Below are positions 1 through 10,583 of a DNA stretch of 28,445 bases, piece after piece. The stretch is taken from contig NWUY0300048316.1 of NCBI GenBank assembly GCA_004151065.3, forward strand, positions 8,475 through 36,919, in the 5' to 3' direction. This DNA comes from Larix sibirica (taxonomy: Eukaryota > Streptophyta > Pinopsida > Pinales > Pinaceae). The notes beneath the pieces are model-generated. The model was not told the origin of the DNA, did no database searches, and saw only the letters and a list, made by a program, of their open reading frames with translations. The translations under genes were made by a program, and so were the position numbers. The stretch's first letter is position 1. Each line of letters begins with the position of its first letter.

Positions 1-1129
1 ATAAGGTGGCCTATTAACCAGTTGGTGCATGTTAGTGTGCTCGATTAGATGTGAAATTGAAAGAAATTTTACAGAAGGTAGAAGTGAATATGTGGAGTAT
101 AATGGACGATCCTCTTCCACAATGGAAGAGGAGGTTAAAATAAATGAAAATGGACATATCACGATCAAGATATATCAACAACAAGTGGGAATCAAATCTA
201 TCTAACGATAAATGAGCCACTATTGCTATGTTTGAATAAATATAACAAGCTTATTTCTCTCAATATGACATGTAATTTCTTTCCAAATTACTCTATTTCC
301 ATATGAGGAAAACAATTTTTAATATGATATATTTATCAATGGAAAATCAGTTATGGGTTTTTATTTCATCATCTGTATAATTTTGGTCATAGTAAAGAAA
401 GAAATATTGAGGATGGGTCTTCTTGCATCTTAATTCCCTATGAATGTTTTTAATTCCCCTAAGATGTTCCAAGGCTCAATTTGGACTATGTTAGGGTAAG
501 GTGAAGGCTAACTAAGTATTTTAAACAAAATTAAAGTAATTCTTGGTTAATGCTTAACAATGTAAGCCCATGCATTCATATAATCAAACAACTCTAGAAA
601 CCATCAATTACTATTAATCCATGAACATATATGAAGGAATAGAGTTCATATTAACATGAAATATCTATTCCAATCTCAATACCTAGAATACATGTATATC
701 AGTGCTATAAACGTGGTGCAAAGCTTGTTGTTGATCACTTTCATTATATCAAGAGAATTTTCATTGACATAAAACAAGTATGGAATGTGCAGTATAAGAA
801 CATAATTTGTTGTTTATATCACTTGGTTCATTCTTGTAATGCAATTTATTTAATCGTATTTATATAAGTGAGGAAAAAGAATTACCACCTCTATAAACAC
901 ATATGGAATATCTCAATTTCCATTTGAGACCATCCTACGAATTTGAATCTTACCCTTTAGACAGGATGAGAGATCAAGAATCCTGGTTCTTGAGCTGGTC
1001 CAAATAGTAGTGAGAGATAATGAGGTATACTGAAAGGAGGAAGATTAATGCTATTTTGAGGAAGCTCTAATGATATTGCTTCTTCACTCGATAATTCCTC
1101 ACCATGTGTGTGTTCGACCATGGAAATAT
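1..1129. other. Noncoding AT-rich stretch, nothing recognised
   Basis: Only short open frames occur here (the longest about 67 codons, minus strand near 957-1160), and none shows a recognisable motif or biased composition. No LTR end, terminal inverted repeat or RNA gene was seen. It is probably old, eroded repeat DNA, but nothing in the sequence proves this. Confidence 0.5.
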
Positions 1130-1360
1130 TGTTGGGAGAATTAATTGCTTCTGAAAACAATCAATTCACAACATAAATTATCAATCCAGGGTAGTAATGT
1201 CTATTTTTTTCAAGGTTATCATGTAGAATCTATGCAGGCCACAATTTCCACAAGAGGAGAATGTGTTGGGAGAATTAATTGCTTATAAAAACGATCAATC
1301 CAGGGTAACATCTTGTTGTTTCAAGGTTATCGTGCAAAATATATGCAGGCTACAGTTTCC
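1130..1360. repeat. Two-copy direct repeat, offset 134 bp
   Basis: A block starting TGTTGGGAGAATTAATTGCT at 1130 recurs at 1264. In both copies it is followed by a 'caatccagggta' motif, a 'tttcaaggttatc' motif and an 'atgcaggc(c/t)aca' motif. Copy A is about 120 bp and copy B about 95 bp; copy B lacks part of the segment between the first and second motifs. The copies have diverged by substitutions and small indels, so the duplication is old. No function is implied. Confidence 0.75.
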
Positions 1361-3039
1361 TAGCTAACATTAGCTATCTAATATGCGTTGCAACAAAGTA
1401 AATCAATCCACTCTTGCATAAATTAAAACACACTTGCGAATAATTAAATCACACTTACAGAAAAGTAAATCACACTATGGTTGCAACCATGTTAATCTAC
1501 GAAGCTAACACACTTGCATGAATAAAGAAACTTGAATTAAAATTACATCTACAAAAATAATTAAATCAAAGTAAAATACATCCCTAGTAGGTGCTATTCA
1601 GTGTGTGTGTCGAAAGACAACCCAAACCCCAGATCATCTGCCAAGAGGTTTTGTCCTCTTAAGGCTTGCAAATATTGGTTGTGCACAACCAAATCATTCT
1701 AGGAATTCACTCCAACCACTATTTAACAGACCCCTTGGTTATAACAAAGCTAACATGAAATCATGCTTAGTGTGTCATCAACACAGTAAGGAGAAAAGGT
1801 TATACGGAACGAGAATGATACCGAGGTAAATATTCAACAGTCCATGCATGCTCTTTACAACTGGCGTGCTATAGGGAATTCACATGAAACTTCCTACTGG
1901 CAGACACACTTAGGTAGTTTATGGATCATTCACGCACTCACTACATACATACATGAAATTAGGGTGCACAAGAACAAGGTTACAATCGGGAAAATATTCT
2001 ATACAACCCTGTTCATGAGATGACAAAGGGAAACATAGCAGTGGATCTCAAAGGCTCCATCCTCGACTTTCATCCATGACCACAAACCAGACTCAAAACC
2101 ATGCTCATATCGATACCACTCTATCCAAATGATGATAGTCTCTCCTAACACCAAGTTCGATATGCCACGAAAAGGTAGATACACAATTAGGAGGGGTCAG
2201 GTTACTTATACCAAGGAACTGCCTGTGACAACTTCCAACTAACAGATAATTAAGGATGACTTCAGTTCGATTGATTTCACAATTTTGCAAGGCGGCTAAC
2301 ACAAGAAATATTAGGTCCACACCTTCCTTTCCCTGAGATAATAACTACCTCAACTACCTCCCTCTTGGAAGCATTCAATGATTGGGGTGCACAAGTAAAC
2401 TTAGCTTCACAGGTTCAATGTCCCTCCCTAACCATAGGAAAATCATGCCCCTTCCTCTTGTTTCCTTGCACATTCAATTGTGATTCTCTTTATTAATATC
2501 ATGCACATTTACATCACATTTACAATTCTACCATGCTTTAACCAACACATGGATCACTAACCATATTTACTACTGAGGTATGCATATCTATTTGGGATGT
2601 CCATGGTAGGGCCTTGGACTTGAGATCCTTACCAAGTTTCTTACAATAACCAACGATATTACATAATTTACATAACATGTTCCTATAGGTCAAAAGTGTG
2701 GACATTACAAGGTATTCAAAAGTCACTTATTCCTAATTTTAGGAAAAGTAGAGCTAAACATGCCAATACCTCTCTCTAGAATTTCAGTATTCCTTTGCAC
2801 TGTAGACAAATGTCAAAAATTTCATCAAATTTCAATTTCTTATGCACAGGTTATGGCCAAAACAATTTTTTGGCTCCAAGCTTAATTTTCTTTTTTAATA
2901 CCTGTCATATATTGACATGGAAGCATGATGATGTTGCATGACATGTGGGTGGGTGATGTGGTTTTGTACCCCATGTGGAATCTCCTAGTTATTCCATGTC
3001 ATATTTCCTTCCATCAGGTCATCTATGTCATCATGAAAT
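1361..3039. other. Noncoding stretch with no gene recognised
   Basis: Around 1390-1480 there is a weak run of 'aaatcacacttgc'-like words, too irregular to call an array. The short frames at 1605-1829 (+), 1999-2184 (-) and 2105-2320 (-) have no recognisable domain. If the minus-strand element marked by the PBS at 4403 extends this far left, this would be its leader or gag region, but I could not read any gag motif here. Confidence 0.45.
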
Positions 3040-3705
3040 TTTTTAAAACATCGTGTATCCACTTGTGCCAAATCCTGTGTACTTGATCCTTGTGCAAATG
3101 GATCTAAATACCCCATAAAACTTACCCAATGTAATCCTATCCATTCACAACAATGCCACATGTTTCAAATCCCTATCACATCTATGTGCACAAATGGTCA
3201 CAATCTAATGATCTTGATTACTTGATGAAATATTAATCGTTTGCGACAATGCCCCCTAGTTAAATTTTGTGCACTTAACTTTACACAATGGATGAGATCA
3301 TTCAAGTTGACATGCCTAGCTTAATCTCAGTTGTTCATGGAGATGTCCCTCAAGTTATTTCACATTCACCTTTCTATGCATGAATGGCCATGATCTGTCA
3401 ATGTAACCTGCACGATCAAATCTCAACCATTCGTGGAGGACACCCCCTATTAACTTCCAATCATGTTGATTTGTGTAAATGGATTAAATATGATGATCTA
3501 ACTTTCACTTTTGAATTTGGGCCATTCACGGAGGACACCCCTTGTTAACCTCCAATCGCGTTGATTTGCACAAATGGCTTAGATTCAAACATCTACTCTA
3601 CTCGATCAAATCTTAGTTGTTCATGACAAGGATCCTCGCTTTAAGGCTTGAAAATCTCCCTTTACACGAATGGTTCAATTCCACTGATTTGGATGGATGA
3701 TTTAA
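3040..3705. repeat. Degenerate tandem array, about 95-bp unit, about 7 copies
   Basis: Unit starts read by eye fall near 3040, 3135, 3230, 3325, 3421, 3516 and 3611, a spacing of 95-96 bp. Each unit has a 'ccattc(a/g)(c/t)gg'-like or 'gttcatgg'-like box near its start, usually followed by 'acacccc' or 'atgcccc'. About 51 bp into the unit comes a 'ttgcacaaatgg' box (variants ttgtgtaaatgg, atgtgcacaaatgg, tttacacgaatgg). The two best copies (3421 and 3516) share a long near-identical stretch covering 'ggaggacacccc' and 'cttccaatc/cctccaatc'. It lies about 0.7 kb to the left of a minus-strand primer-binding site, so it probably belongs to the leader of that retroelement. Confidence 0.75.
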
Positions 3706-4402
3706 TATGGATCATCGATAGCATAAACTATATTTATGTGTGTTCTACATGGACTCCACCCACACATATGACATCTATTGGCACTTCCACCTATCCATCT
3801 AACTGATGTGGCTTCTTCACATCACATCCCTGTTCATGTGGGATTCGTGGGACCCATAAGAAAATTTTCCAAAATTCCGAAATTTTCATAAATACATATA
3901 TTTTTAATTTTTGAACAACCGTATAATATGAATTACAACTAGCATTTCTCCATGCAAGTAATTTTCCATCAATTAATAGAACTGGTATCTTTCTTAACAA
4001 TATCTACATTTTTGGCTTGCAGAATTGACTTTTCCCCTTACAAATTTTTACTACCATCTCTCACGTTGGTTTTAAAAAATGTCATATAGGAATTCAAATC
4101 CATGAATTTTTTTAATGGTATTTTGTCAAATAGTTTCCTTGCAAACTATATTTTCACTCAAATTTCATAGTACCAACTCTAAAGCTCAAAATTTCACTTT
4201 AGATACCCTCCTAATTTAGCCCAACCATTCAAACAAGTACCCAATCTTTAATTTAGAGCCTTGACTTAAACATCTGGATGATTCAACATGGTTTTCACCA
4301 AAAAAAATCTCTTATGCATTTGGTCAAACACTTGGTGTGCAACAACTATTCTTCCTATATAGTTCAATTATGTCCCATGTAGTCACAATGCTACAACATG
4401 TA
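3706..4402 (-). other. Probable retroelement leader between PBS and tandem array
   Basis: This stretch has no coding motif. Read on the minus strand it follows directly after the primer-binding site, so it would be the start of the internal region (untranslated leader) of an LTR retrotransposon. The assignment rests on position only. No gag start was found. Confidence 0.4.
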
Positions 4403-4414
4403 GCTCTGATACCA
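4403..4414 (-). other. Primer-binding site of a minus-strand LTR retrotransposon
   Basis: The minus strand reads TGGTATCAGAGC, the classic plant retrotransposon primer-binding site complementary to the 3' end of initiator tRNA-Met. It is preceded on that strand by 'gtgaca' and a 3-nt spacer, as expected for an LTR end in CA followed closely by the PBS. It therefore fixes the orientation (minus) and the inner end of a 5' LTR at 4418. Both Ty1/copia and Ty3/gypsy elements use this site, so it does not give the superfamily. Confidence 0.75.
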
Positions 4415-4537
4415 CTTTGTCACCTACACAACAACCTTTTTACGCTATGGAGACCATGGGGTACTAAATTTCAGCATGGAAATTTTAATATTTGATACCA
4501 AATTCGAATATATGGCTAGCTATAACATTTTTACCAG

Positions 4538-4610
4538 CAAAATTACACTTATACCGATTCAATTAAACTAAAATTTCCATTTTTAACAACAAAATTACAC
4601 TTATACCGAT
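4538..4610. repeat. Exact 21-bp direct repeat, 52-bp period
   Basis: The word CAAAATTACACTTATACCGAT occurs at 4538-4558 and again without change at 4590-4610. The intervening bases include 'aaatttccatttttaac'. It lies inside the candidate LTR next to the PBS at 4403. Confidence 0.85.
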
Positions 4611-4983
4611 GTAATCATTCCTACTAGGAATGCATCCATCCAATGCCCACGAAATCCATGCACATAGACATTTTTATAAACAATGAATTAAACAAATACA
4701 TAGAAGGAGATATAAACATGGATTTCACGACACAATTAGGAAATTATCTTTTAAATCCTCTAACTGGCCACAAACAAAGCAAGTTCCTCCCAACTGTAGG
4801 CACTCTATCACACCTTTTCTTTCTATGATAGAGGCCACCCCCGAGTTGGGGATATCAATTCACAAGGGGTAAATTTTCCCATGTATTCTACACATCCCAA
4901 AAATTCATCCTTCACAACATAGGAAATGGACAAAACTTAGACACATATACAGTGCCAAATACTCTCGACAACTATATCAATTC

Positions 4984-5288
4984 CTAGCACTCCTCCCCCA
5001 TCATCCTATACAACACAAGGAATGGGATCCCCTCCTATGTAACTAGTCCCTCGGGATATCCCAATTCCCTTCTAGTTCCCCAACGTAGGCTGACTAGGGA
5101 GTCTCTGTGCTACGAAATATCTAAATCCAAACCCCTTCTATAGCCATTCCAATCCACTAGCACTCATCCCCCATTAGCCTACACAACATAAAGAATGACA
5201 CCCCCTTCTTTGCATGAAATCCCTCAGGATATCGCCATTCCCTTGTAGTTCTCCAACATAGGTTGACAAAGAAGTCTTTGTTCTAGGA
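4984..5288. repeat. Direct repeat of about 132 bp, 173-bp offset
   Basis: Copy 1 spans 4984-5115 and copy 2 spans 5157-5288. Both begin 'ctagcactc' and then share 'cccccat', a 'cta(t/c)acaaca' motif, 'ccctc(g/a)ggatatc', 'attccctt', 'ccaac(g/a)tagg(c/t)tgac' and a final 'gtct(c/t)tgt'. They are clearly related but well diverged. A remnant similar to the middle of the unit may lie near 4900-4930. Confidence 0.75.
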
Positions 5289-5601
5289 CTGTAGGGACCT
5301 TAGCTATAGGCTAGGTTTTGGCTCATAAGCACCCATCTATGATGATTAGAAGGATAACCAACACGATAGATTGAATTTTATCATGTTAGAATGAATGTGA
5401 TTCTAACTTCAATCTCACATTATATATGCATGACTTTAAATTGCAACGTGGCACTCAAGAGGAACCTGCTTTTCCCCTCTTAACCCTAGCTTAGGATAAT
5501 AATAAAGTTAAGGATAATTAAGCCACTCTCATAAAGTTCATCGCTTTAGGAACCACAGTATAAAATAATCTTCCAAGATTTTCAAAAAGGGATAATGAAT
5601 T
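5289..5601. other. Noncoding, no feature recognised
   Basis: This stretch contains no frame with a recognisable motif and no clear repeat boundary. It may be the outer part of the candidate LTR that ends at 4418, or unrelated flank. Confidence 0.4.
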
Positions 5602-6672
5602 TGTAATGTCCCCATTTTTTATAGCACTATGGTTCACCACTATGCCCATTAGAGTCCCATGGGTGGAGTGGAATTCACGAATTGATTTGGGAATTATTTT
5701 CCTAAGGTTTGCCATGCATAAATTGATTAAATAAATCAAAGGAAAAAGTTTGTCCACAAGTTGCAAGAAAGTTTATCCAAAGTGTGAACGGGGTCATGAG
5801 GGTTCCAAGGAGATATTATCCAAGCATTGAGTGATTCAAATGTTCAAGGAGGCACCAATGAGATAAGTTGGACCCATAGGATATGCTTATCCCATAAAAA
5901 TAGGCATTTCCATAAAACCGGGAAAGCAAGTGGACAAACATTGAAGGAAGTGGACAAACCCCAATTTGACTAACCAACGCTCCTCAAAAGGGGGAAGAAG
6001 TGGTCAAGGTGGTTAGAGGGTGCATTCATGAATGTAGTGGAGCAATTATGAACCACTAACTACCTAGTGCATGGTTTTGGGTTGACCCATGGTATTTGTC
6101 CCTAGTATTGGCCAAGTGGATGACCTAGTCTTGTTCATGGTTTTCTCTAGCCCATGGTATTGGAGAATAGTATTGGAGGCAAGTGAAAGTTAAAAAATGA
6201 AGGAATAGTGCATCTGTGGGGTTAGCTTGTTTATTATTCAGATTATAGTTGAGTTGCTTAAGCTTCTCTATGATTGGGTGATGCTCCCATTGCAAACCAA
6301 GAGGGTGATGGGATCCTCATTTCCACTTCACTAGTTGTGTATGCAACTAGTTATTGAGGAGGGAGGAATTCAGCCTTTATCACTGAGTTTATTGCATAAA
6401 TTTCATGTTATTTACTATTCTATTTCATTTCCTGTCAGTGTGTTGAAGTTCCAGTAGTTTCGAGTTCCAATTGTAGTGTCTAGTTTTCTAGTGTGCTCTA
6501 GTTAGAGCATGGGATATTGATGGTTCTTGCTTCAGTATGATGTGGCTGAAGTATTAGCAGATCTTATATGTACTCAGTTTCCTCTTCATAATACAATTCA
6601 TACGTGTGCTTAAATTATGCAAATTATATGTTTCTTTCTCACGTTGTTTCATACCTATGCTCAAACACATTG
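5602..6672 (+). mobile_element. Possible LTR beginning TGTAATGTCCCC (low confidence)
   Basis: TGTAATGTCCCC at 5602-5613 has the look of a plant LTR start. The following kilobase is noncoding, with a 7-bp-stem hairpin at 6494-6509 (tgctcta/gt/tagagca) and a T-rich, polyadenylation-like region around 6580-6660. A candidate end is 'ctcaaaca' at about 6672. I found neither a primer-binding site after it nor a matching target-site duplication, so this stays a guess based on the start motif. Confidence 0.25.
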
Positions 6673-8779
6673 CTAAATTGACTAGTCTCCAGTAAAATTG
6701 CAACATCTCAACTTATGCTCACCCAATCTAGATATGTAAGTTGATGTAGGTATATAAGACTTAGTTTCATCCATCCCAAGTTAAAAATTAGAAATTCGTG
6801 GGCCCTAGGTACCATTTGAGTCGAGTTGGAAATAGCCTAGCAGTGCTGCCCCAATTTTCGATCTTTTTCAAAATCCTCCCTAATCGCACAAGAACCTCCA
6901 AATATCTGGACCAATGAATTCCTTAGAAGGTTTGGGTGCTTTCAAGTCATCTACTTCCATTATTTCACCATAAGCCATTGGTTTTCCACATAATTCTTGG
7001 GAACTGACACTATGGGGTCCTTATGACCACCCGAGATGTGATGTACCCAAAAAATGTGAAACTATCGAAGTATGGACCATGAGTATATATTCTTCCAAGT
7101 ATTTATGCAGGTTGTCATAAGTTTGTATCAATTTTTCAACAAGTTGGTAGAATGCTAGTTTCAATTTTTCAATTACTAGATAGCCATCGTGTTGGGTCAA
7201 GGTTGCATGCAAAGTGTTTGTGAGAAGTCCCAAATCGGACCTGCATAAATTAGTTTTCCAATCCTTCATAGAATACCTGAAAATTTCCATAACAGAGGCC
7301 CCAAACTATTCCTCATGGGATACACTATCTAAATCCTATTTCAAGCATGTCTCCCTGTGCCTAGTTTGGAGCAAGAACACCTAGTCTTGAGAAATTTTGA
7401 TTTCTTGAGTTAGGAGTTGAGTTAATATCTTTGATTTTCAGATTGTGGATATTGCAGACTTAGATTAATAAGTCATTATGGATTTCCCCCCTTTATACCC
7501 AGTTTCACTTCTTCCACTTGTGGAATCATTGTCCCTCATCTCTTCTTTGTCCTTCTTTGTTTGTAGTTGTCATGGATTTTATATTAAATATCAAAAGTAT
7601 GTATTTATATCATCTTTAGCCATCCTATACCATTTTTTTCCATCTTCTAGCCCTTGAATCATTACATACATAATTACATCATGCGGTAAAAAATGAGATA
7701 TTACATTCTCATTGCAAAAATTAAAAAAAGTTGCATTTTTAGAGTTTTGATTTCCTTAGATTGTGAAATACTCTAAAAGGTTTGAAAGAGAAATATCAAT
7801 CTTAGAGGCCCCATTAAAAAAAATAGTTTTCCAGATTTGGAATTATGCCATTTTTTTTTTAATGAATGGGGTAAACATAAAGATGATGCTTTGAGAAACC
7901 AAGGGGTGGAATACCTTGGTTAGCATAGTTAGGCTTTGAGTTGAGGTTAAACTAGATTTTGAGTTAAAGAAGTAGTTATTATAACTATTTTTCAAAAAAT
8001 GTTATTTAAGGGAGGAAGTAAGAAGTAGAAATGGATTTTTAAGGCAGAGCTCTAGACATACATATGTAAATACTACTCTTTTAAAGATAGAGAAGCCAAT
8101 CGGTAGGCCAATTTTGCTAGTTGAAATACTTCTTGTTGGTGATCATTGTGGATTTTTCTGCTTAACATCAACATTGAACGGTCGTATGCAATTTATTTCT
8201 ATATTTCATATTTTTCTATTATGAATGATCTTTCTTGCATTTATTAATATCATTTAAGACTTAATTTTAATTAGTTTCTTTCCATTTTTCCAAGACCGAT
8301 TGATTATTTGTATGGTAATGAGTGGAACTGTTTCTACAAGTGCAATGGAAATATAAAACTATATTTATAACAAATTGATGAGCTATATGTTATCTCTATA
8401 CTTCTTCATATTATAGTTACTTAGTTTTATACTTTCTTTATATTAGATTATATTTTGTTTTTCTTTAAAATACGAAAAAATAAAGAAAATCCTTTAATCT
8501 AAATAAAGCCCATTGAATAGGTTGTCTAGCCATATAATATGGAGGTTTTACTATATCAAACATGGACATGTCTGATTGGGCCTCTTCTTTGGGTTTAACC
8601 CCTATTGATTTACTTAGGGTCTTTTGATATACCAACACCTTGGAAACCACTTACCATACTCCTTCCACTATTAAAATCCATAAATGGATTTCCACCTAGG
8701 AGTAGGTAGTGGAACCTACGAGAATCAATAGAGGTGTCTAGTTTTTTGAAGGGTTGTTCAAGGAGGATTCATTTCATCA
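6673..8779. other. Noncoding stretch without recognised genes
   Basis: Two minus-strand frames, 7021-7290 (89 codons) and 8465-8650 (61 codons), look somewhat protein-like in composition, but neither has a motif I can place. The stretch around 7680-8400 is very AT-rich with homopolymer runs. No LTR ends or inverted terminal repeats were identified. Confidence 0.45.
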
Positions 8780-10513
8780 GAAGGATGAAATGTTTGATGG
8801 AAGGAGGTCATTGTATTCTACAAATTGATGTTGACTCAGGAAGGTTACAATCTAGGAAGCAAGGTAGTGGGAAAAGGAATTGCTAGTGCATGAGTTCATT
8901 GAAAAACTTGTTGAGTTGTAGAATATGACTTGATAGACTTGAGGAATATGTTAAGACCTTTCATTGGAAAATGCTAACAAAAACTCCAAAGTAGTGGGCA
9001 CTTGCTTGGAAGAAGAAATACAATCTAGTTTTGAGTGTATAAATGAAGTGAACAAAGAAGCCGACAAAGAAAAAATATGCATTCTACCTAGATGGATCAT
9101 AATGGAAAGAAGAATAGTTTGGATTAGAAGATGTTTACCTAGATTTTTGTATGGGAATTTAGAATGCGGTAGAACAAGTTGACTTGGAATATGCTTACCC
9201 TCCTTTGTATATTGGAACTTAGAATGTAGTAGATCCTTCCTTTGGGATGTTTGTGAAGATGACCAAGTATATTGAAGGTGACAAAAGTACCAGTGTGAAT
9301 ATGTATCTCTTAGCAAGAGATATGGAATTATTTGGTTAGATCATCACACTTAACATAATTTGGACATGTTTTTGGGCCATTTGAGGGTAGTGTCTATGAT
9401 GGAAATCTACCACCTTATTCCCATTGATAGTTTTCTTGGGGTGGATTATTCCCTAGGAATATTGGCGATGGACCCTAAGTGTAGTAGAAAATGTGCCAAG
9501 ATCAATTGAGGAAGTTGGAAGTGTTGGATTGTAAAGGGAAACTTGACAGTTGAGGAAGGATTGAAGACCTTCCTATTGTTGAGTAGCTTTTGCGCTTTGT
9601 TGTACTAGAAGCAAGGAATTAGGTGCATGATTGGACTTGCACTAGATGTAGATGTGAAGGTCAATAGTGAAGGCACACACCAGGAAGCAATTAATCACAC
9701 ATAGAAATGTGCACAAAAGGAGGGAGGATAGATAAATGTCTACATATAGAAGAAAACTAGTTTAAATGTTGTTTCTATGTAGTGTACGAAGGCAATCACC
9801 AAGCAAGACTCTTAGTTGCAGTAAATTGACATCATTGAGGAACATGTTTGTAGAGACTTACACAATTTAAGTGCTCTTCTACTTCATGAATATGGGAAAA
9901 TTGAGGGTGACAAATTTGTTGGTTTAGTATTATTGAAGAGCCTAGAAGAGGTCATTGAGACTCACCCACTAGTGAATGGGTTGAGTAAATCAACACATAA
10001 TAAATTTAATAAGAGGCAATAGATGGGAAAGATGACTGAGGTAATTTTGTGATAGTTTTTGGGCAAAGGTGGTGGCCTTGCTTTAGTCTAGAAAAGTTGT
10101 ACATAAAATATTGAATTGTGGATGGAAGTGTATGGTTTAGAGAATGATGATGTGAATTCTCATGTTATGCCTACGATGTTTGGATTAGCTACCTAACTAG
10201 ACCATGAATGGGAGAGCTCAGTGTATAGATGCATGGAAGAATTGACTAAGTACATATGCAATAGTAAGTCACAAGTGTGCAACAATTCGACAATTGCACA
10301 ACCTTCTTAGTGGAGGTTGGTTGCCACATCAACAAAACATAGGTGTAGTAGTAATAGGTCACGATCACAATAGAAGGGGAATGCTTGCAATGGATGCAGA
10401 TGTGATTGGCACTTGTTGGACACACTTGTTACAAATGTATATATGATGTGTGCATTTGTGGGAATTTGGTTGCAAGATGTATTTGCAGTCATGTAGCATA
10501 GTAGGCATGACAC
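8780..10513 (+). pseudogene. Possible decayed coding tract, identity unknown
   Basis: Several stretches read like eroded protein sequence on the plus strand. Examples are 8964-9182, rich in Glu/Lys/Asn with a segment 'EEEIQSSFECINEVNKEADK', a frame around 9240-9335 containing 'GMFVKMTKYIEGD', and one around 9835-10010 containing 'HEYGKIEGDKFVGLVLLKSL'. They are separated by stops and frame changes. I do not recognise the family. It could be a captured gene fragment, an old retroelement internal region, or chance. The overlapping 121-codon minus-strand frame at 8951-9316 lacks any motif. Confidence 0.25.
9118..9237. repeat. 60-bp tandem duplication, two diverged copies
   Basis: Copy 1 (9118-9177) and copy 2 (9178-9237) align without a net length change. 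Both end in a shared block of the form 'ggaa(t/c)ttagaatg(c/t)(g/a)gtaga' and share 'at(g/a)(t/c)(t/g)(g/c)ttacc' earlier. A multiple of three would keep the frame if this had been coding, giving a 20-residue repeat with 'GNLECGR'/'WNLECSR' in one frame. Confidence 0.7.
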
Positions 10514-10518
10514 CATTA
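10514..10518. repeat. Target-site duplication, left copy
   Basis: CATTA lies immediately outside the LTR terminus at 10519 (plus strand TGTTAG...). It matches the right copy at 11204-11208 exactly. Five base pairs is the usual length made by Ty1/copia and Ty3/gypsy integrases. Confidence 0.8.
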
Positions 10519-10555
10519 TGTTAGAAAAACAGGATTGTAGAACAATAGCATAAAA
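10519..10555 (-). repeat. Terminal remnant of the 3' LTR
   Basis: The 37 bases from TGTTAGAAAAACAGGAT to 'gcataaaa' repeat the end of the full LTR at 10584-10620. There are only two differences, both T here versus C in the full LTR (gattgtag versus gatcgcag). This suggests the two ends belonged to one element, with C-to-T decay since insertion. An N at 10556 follows immediately. Confidence 0.8.
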
Positions 10556-10556
10556 N

Positions 10557-10583
10557 CCAAATAGACATTTGGTTAATACCAAT
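10557..10583 (-). other. Remnant of element internal region with PBS-like start
   Basis: Read on the minus strand, the LTR end TCTAACA is followed by ATTGGTAT, as in many plant elements whose PBS is TGGTATCAGAGC. Only the first six PBS bases match and the rest (taacc) has diverged. The same short tract contains a perfect hairpin, ccaaat-agac-atttgg (10557-10572). Confidence 0.5.

Larger units (their letters stand above)
4418..5288 (-). mobile_element. Candidate 5' LTR of minus-strand element (outer end unresolved)
   Basis: The inner end is supported: the plus strand starts TGTCACCTACAC at 4418, three bases from the PBS, giving an LTR that ends in CA on its own strand. The outer end is not resolved; 5288 is simply where the internal direct repeat stops. 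The stretch holds two internal duplications, listed separately. The 61-codon plus-strand frame at 4643-4828 inside it has no recognisable feature. Confidence 0.4.

Noticed and set aside
3040-3705. Evenly spaced repeats as a possible CRISPR array
   Set aside because: The context is eukaryotic retroelement DNA, the whole 95-bp unit is repeated rather than repeat plus unique spacer, and no cas genes are present.
8951-9316. 121-codon minus-strand frame
   Set aside because: No domain is recognisable, and its internal repeat is explained by the 60-bp duplication in the DNA.
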